64,000 bases of DNA, taken from the NCBI GenBank assembly GCA_024196135.1, contig JAMQCK010000073.1, positions 30,286 to 94,285 of the forward strand. The letters run 5' to 3'. The position numbers and the translations under genes were made by a program. Below are positions 59,115 to 64,000 of this stretch, piece after piece; position 1 is the stretch's first letter, and every line of letters begins with the position of its first letter. The notes under the pieces were generated by a model. It worked only from the letters and a program-made list of their open reading frames with translations, made no database searches and was not told the origin of the DNA. This DNA is from Pleurotus ostreatus/Saccharomyces cerevisiae fusant. Lineage: Eukaryota; Opisthokonta.

Positions 59115-62100
59115 TTACTCCTCTTCCTCTTCGTCCTCTTCCTGGATCGCCTGCTTGAACGCGGCACCGGAGCGCGCGGGGAGCTGACGCCGGCCTGCGC
59201 GTTCCGTCGGCTCGAAGGTCGTTTCCGAGGGCAGCGGCGATACTCGCTCGCTCGGTGACTGGCTCGACTTTGATCGCCCGCCCGACGAGCTGCGGACGCG
59301 CTTACTTGCCGTCGTCGAGCGATGCCCCCGAGAAGGCACACTCACGCTCTCGACGCTCGGGCCTCCAAATGGACTCGGCGACGAAACGAATCCATTTGCC
59401 GACGCGTTGAAGGCGCTCCCTCCGACAAATCCGCCCGAAGATGAAGTGCCCATCTGCCCGAGACCACCGGCGAAGGCAGGCACATCATCATCCTCGTCGA
59501 CCCAGTCGCTCTCATCGCCCATGTTCAGCGACGTCCGGCCGCCAGAGAAGACATCGCGGATCGAGGTGCCCTCGGCGGGCGAGATGGCCAGGACCTCGAT
59601 AGGTAGGTGGGCGGAACGCGATTGCCAGCCCGGTGGCTCAAGGCCCCACGACTTCTTCCAGCTGCTACGCCCAAGCGTGCCCCCACCATACACCGCGAAT
59701 GGACTGCGCTTGGAGGCCACGAAGGTCGACCCACTGCTACGAGACTCGCTCCGCCGCTTGTGCTTGTAAGGCGACGCCGTCCGGCCGTAATCTTCGCTCT
59801 CGCTCGGTTCGTAATACGACGCGGGCCGCGACGACGGCGGCGAGTGGATGGACGATGTTGCCGAGTTGGACCGCGCGTGCGGCGGACGCGGCTGGCGCAC
59901 GACGCGCGTCGTCGACGAGTTCGAACCTGCACGGTGATGGTATTTCATCGGCGATGCAGTTCTATAGTGCGAGCCCGCCGAGCCCGCGGAGGGGGACTTA
60001 CGGTGATGTTGGTGCATGCTAAAGCTCCGCACGGACGACGGGCGGGACGGGTAGTCCCCGAGCTCCGAGTTGGGCGTGTGTGCGCCGAAGGAGCGCCTGC
60101 CGCCTGAGGTGGACGGGTTGACCGGCTGCGGGGAGTCGAGCATGATCATCTGCACGGAGGCGATCGAGCTTCGCCGCGAGTTGACGCTGCTGGACCGCCG
60201 AGATGACACTGAAGGGCGCTGAGGACGGTGTGTGCCCCTGCGGGTACCTTTGGTGCTGCTGCCTCGTCGCTTCGCAGTCGCCGTGCTGTACCCAACACCC
60301 GGCGATGGCACGGGGCGCCCATACGGCCGGGCATCCTCCTTGCGCTTCCCCTTCCTCTCCTCGTTGAACCATAGACGGAAGGCCGAGAGTATGTTCGCCC
60401 GATTGCGCCGCGGATTTCCTGCACCGTAAGTCGGACTCGAGGTCGCGCTAAGCGCGCCTTCTCCGGGAGTGTTCGACGGCGTCGGAGGTGGTATGTACTC
60501 GTGGATCTGCTGTGCGCTCTCCTTGTTCGTAAGTACCCACGGCGAACCGATGATCTGGTTGTGCTCGGACGGCGGCGGGGTGGAGGGCGACTGAAGCCTT
60601 GGCGGCGGGCTCTTCGTCAGGCGAGACGACCCGCTTCCATGCGACGACCGTGCAGCGTCCTCAGCGATGGACCCTGTGCTGCCCTTGCGTTCGGGTCCAG
60701 TGCTGCCCTTCCGCTCCGGTACCTTGCGTTCGCTGTGCTCCTTCGCTGCTGCTTGCTCGCGCGCCTCCCGGACGGCCTCGTTGCTCTTCTTCCGCACCAG
60801 GCCAGCCGCCTCCAATGCCGTCGTCGCGCGCTGCATGATGCTGACGCTGCCCGACCGCGCCTTCCGCGCACGCGTATCCTTGTCCTTGATGCTGTTCGAC
60901 GGCGTATTGGGATTGGAGCGTATGGACGCTTCAGTAGTCGATGCATTGGACGCGTCAACGGTCGTCGTCGAAGGAGACAGGAAAGGCGACTGGGTAGGCG
61001 TACCCGACTGGGGTGGCGTCGACGGACGCGCCGCGAAGGTAGGCGTTGGCGGCACGAAGGCGAACTGCGGCATCGCTCGAAGGAGTGTCAGCGCAGGATC
61101 AGTCTGGGTGCCCGCGTTTTTGTGCTTATGTCGGCGGTGGTGCGACCTCGGACGTGGCGAAGTGGTTTCCGGGATGGCCTTATCCTCCGCGACCTTCTCT
61201 TCGTCCTTGACCTCCTCTTGCCGCGTCTCCTCGATCGCCTTCTTCTCCGCCTTGCGCTTCAGCATCCACCAGACGGCGCCGGCGGCATCGCAAGCGTCGC
61301 TCAGCACTGAGTGCACCATCTGCCCCGTGTCGAAGCCCAACATGCTGAGGCTGTTAAGCAGGTCACGCTCGAGCTGTGTCGAGAAGATGATGGGGGCTGG
61401 CGTGGTCAACAGATTGGTGAAGTCGACCGGCTTGTCGAGCGTCATGGGGATAGGCAAGGTAGACGCCATGGAATCGTCCGCGAAGCTGTCCCCAACGATG
61501 TTGCCCGGATCGGACAGCTGGGACGAGACCGACCGCCGCTTGGTCCGCGCTGGTGTGCGGGCTGTATGAGCTGGCCGCGAACTCGTTGAGTTCGACCGCT
61601 GGGGGAAGTCGAGAGGCGCTGGCGTTACAGCATTTTGATCGAGGTCGTCATCCTCTTCGAATACTGTCTCGGGATGTCGGACACCGTTGGACTTGAATGG
61701 CACCCTCGGCCCGCTATTTGCGTCCTTGATGGTCGTCTGGCTGCCATTCGGGTGCTCAACACGGAAGGGGTCGTCAGAGGTCGTGCTATCGTCGGGAGTC
61801 GTGGGCGCAGGGGTATTGATCTCTGATGAAGCGGATTGGAAGGAGGAGACAGAGGCGTCGGATGGAGGGTTGGAGTCGGTGAGGGACGCCGCTTCCTCCA
61901 CACGTTGCTCGGGCGTGGGAGGGCGGTCGGGGAGGTCGGGCTGGAACGTCAGATCCTTGGCAGTGAACCACGGGTGTGCGAGGATTTGGGGGATGGTGAG
62001 CCGCTTCGTGGGATCCTGCTGCAGGACGTTCTTGATCAGATCGCGCGCCTCTGTTCACTATCAGCGTGTGCGATGCTTCGCGGGTGTTACGCCGCACCTA

Positions 62101-62440
62101 ACGACAGCCACGCGGGGTCCTCGAACTCGCCGCGGATGATCATGTCGCGCATCACGCCCTCATCGTCGTCGTCGAAGGGGAGCGTGCCCGTGAGCAGGGT
62201 GTACAGGATGATGCCAAGAGACCAGACATCGACCTCTGGGTGTGAGGTCAGTGATGGGAAGAAGTATGAGAGGGGATCTCCCACCTGGCCCTTGGTACTT
62301 CCTCCCCTGCAGCATCTCGGGAGAAGCGTACCCCGTCGTGCCGCAGAACGTCTCCATGAGGTTACCGCGCTCGAACTCGCGCGTGAAACCGAAATCGCCG
62401 AGCTTGACTCGGCAGCGCTCGTCTAGCAGCACGTTCTCCA

Positions 62441-62475
<35 letters not shown>

Positions 62476-62979
62476 AGATAGGCAACTGCGAGGCAGAGCT
62501 GGCCGAAGATGATGCGGGCCTCGTTCTCCTCCAGGCGCCCCTTCTCGGCCAGATAGTCGAAGAGCTCGCCGCCGCAACAGAGCTCGGTGACGATCCAGAT
62601 GTGGTTCTCAGTCGCGATAACCTCGAACATCTGAGTGATGTGGGGGTGGTGCAGCTGGCGGTGGTGATGGATCTCGCGCGTGAGGGTCGCAGAGACGGCC
62701 TTGGGTATTTGCTTGATAGCGACGCGCGCCTGCGTGAGCCGGTGCGTTCCCATCCGCACCTTCCCGTACGCGCCTGCAGATCCCGTCAGCCCTATCTTTT
62801 TCTTCGCCTAAACTTCACTACACACCTTCCCCAATCACCCTGCCCAGAGTGTAGTTCCCCACAACTCTGATCTTGCTCGACGAAAGCTCCTTCCCGAGTT
62901 CATTATACGCGTTCGCCAGCTGCGCTTTGTGGTTCTGACTTGTCGAGCCGGTAGGTCGGTGCGTTTTCATAGAGGACAT
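59115..62979 (-). CDS. CAMK-family serine/threonine kinase, Kin4-like
   Basis: ATG at 62979, stop TAA at 59115-59117; first intron at about 62825-62774 and at least two more in the kinase part. The kinase domain (about 46-325) has G-E-G-A-Y-G-K-V, the A-I-K-Q lysine, HRDLKLEN near 157, D-F-G-F-T, and an activation loop T-F-C-G-T-T-G-Y-A-S-P-E whose Thr is the usual LKB1/Elm1-type site. The C-terminal part, about 900 residues, is Ser/Pro-rich with several S/T-P sites and ends in a poly-Glu run. Near 61290-61360 it keeps a helical segment (L-G-F-D-T-G-Q-M-V-H-S-V-L) shared with fungal Kin4-type kinases. Kin4 is a spindle-position checkpoint kinase in yeast; that role is by homology only. Confidence 0.82.
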
Positions 62980-64000
62980 GGCATAAGAGAGAGTAAGGAG
63001 AGGCAGAGGCTAATTCCTCGAGAGTGAATATAGACGAGAGGCACAAAAGAGGTGACGGTCAGGACCAAGAAGTTCAGACGTCAGCAACAGAATCAATTAA
63101 CCACGTGGTGAGAGGGACCGACAAATTCATTGGGGGTGGGCACCACCCGCCACCGGATCCGGCATATTTGTACTTGTTTACTCCCCGCCAGGAAACTTTT
63201 CTCGGACGTTCCCGAATTCTCCTCATCCTCCCTCGTCTGGTGGTAACGGTATCACTTAACTTTGTATGAAACACTTGTAGAGGGAAAGCTTTACTATCTA
63301 CTCATGTTGTTTTTATGGCGATCCCCCCGATCCAAAGATCCCCGACGCGGCGACTCTCCACCGGACAGGAATTGCATGGGCCATGATGATATGCATGGAC
63401 ATTCAGTCGCCGTCAGGTCCTGTGCAGGGTAGATTGGGTCAATCGCGCCGTTTCTCGTGGCTCATGTAGCGGTACGAACACCCGACGCGCATGGCAAGCA
63501 GCGTGGGGAAGAGGTCTTCTAAAGCAGAGGGGGTTCAGCAAGGGAAGCCCTTAGTACATTTCAGCGGGCTGAGCAGAGATGGTAACTCCATACTAGAGGT
63601 CTCACGTCTGTTACATACTGAAAGGGGGGCCACATGAAAGGATATCGCTCGACTATAGGTCGTAGTCCAAAATCAAGGTCAGCGGGCGGCATTGTCACAC
63701 GCGTGTCACAAGGCTTCTGGGCCTAGCGTGACAGGCAGTGTTCTCATATCTCCTCATCCATTTCTTCGTATTTTCAGACCGGATGAGGTGCGTTGTATTC
63801 AGGAACTTGGCAGCTACATTCTGTAGCAAAGACTAGCAAATACCACCCCAAGCGACCTTGAAAATCGAGAATTAGCAAAACTGCGCCTCCAAGGAACTCA
63901 ATTTTCATGTCTTTGCTACCAAACATAGCTCAGAATTGCCGCTGTCGAACGCACTTTATCCGGAGACGGCGCTCGAAAAAATGATGGAGGAGATGCAAAA
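62980..64000. other. Intergenic region at the right end
   Basis: Promoter side of the Kin4-like gene, then about 900 bp with no supported frame, AT-richer after 63760. The next gene probably lies beyond the window. Confidence 0.45.

Overview
This window is nuclear DNA from a filamentous basidiomycete, most likely an Agaricomycete. The evidence is dense genes on both strands, many introns of about 45-70 nt with GT(A/G)-AG borders, GC-rich exons, and lineage-typical families: an SRPK-like kinase with an HGD catalytic motif, a multi-spanning 7TM-like protein, small secreted CPTG-type cysteine-rich proteins and a Cyt-like protein. No rRNA, tRNA, CRISPR, plasmid or viral gene was recognised. All gene models were spliced by eye; where exon lengths were summed, the total is a multiple of three.

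Layout. 1-260: 3' end of an unrecognised gene. 1.2-3.0 kb: FHA-RING ubiquitin ligase (Dma1 type). 4.1-6.8 kb: a head-to-head pair made of a Cyt-like pore-forming protein gene (minus) and a gene with an unknown N-terminal region plus a bulb-type mannose-lectin domain (plus). 8-12 kb: large F-box/WD40 protein. 12.9-15.5 kb: two small conserved or unknown proteins. 15.5-17.3 kb: repeat-rich gap. 17.3-22.1 kb: two tandem amino-acid permeases. 22.6-30.0 kb: a giant BEACH-WD40 protein (Bph1/LYST type). 30.3-32.2 kb: coiled-coil protein. 32.4-35.4 kb: SRPK-like kinase, a small unknown gene and an inverted relic of the kinase 5' end. 35.8-37.8 kb: complex I subunit NDUFA2 and a Rax1-like RGS membrane protein, divergently transcribed. 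38.8-41.1 kb: CsbD-like stress protein and a secreted cysteine-rich protein. 43.3-46.3 kb: nucleoporin Seh1 and calmodulin. 46.7-47.1 kb: a 349-bp MITE. 47.7-48.3 kb: second secreted cysteine-rich protein. 50.3-51.9 kb: multi-spanning membrane protein. 53.7-55.2 kb: GH105/88-type glycosidase. 55.8-58.3 kb: MAP65/Ase1/PRC1. 59.1-63.0 kb: CAMK-family kinase of Kin4 type.

Functional themes. Most genes are housekeeping. Several concern the cell cycle and cytoskeleton (Dma1-like ligase, Ase1, Kin4-like kinase, calmodulin, Rax1-like protein), but they are scattered and do not form an operon-like unit. The accessory content is the Cyt-like/lectin pair, the secreted cysteine-rich proteins, the expanded kinase family with its relic, the MITE and several minisatellites. 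The best candidate for a little-described system is the divergent Cyt-like/lectin pair at 4.1-6.8 kb, a plausible fungal chemical-defence locus. That reading is inference from gene content and orientation.
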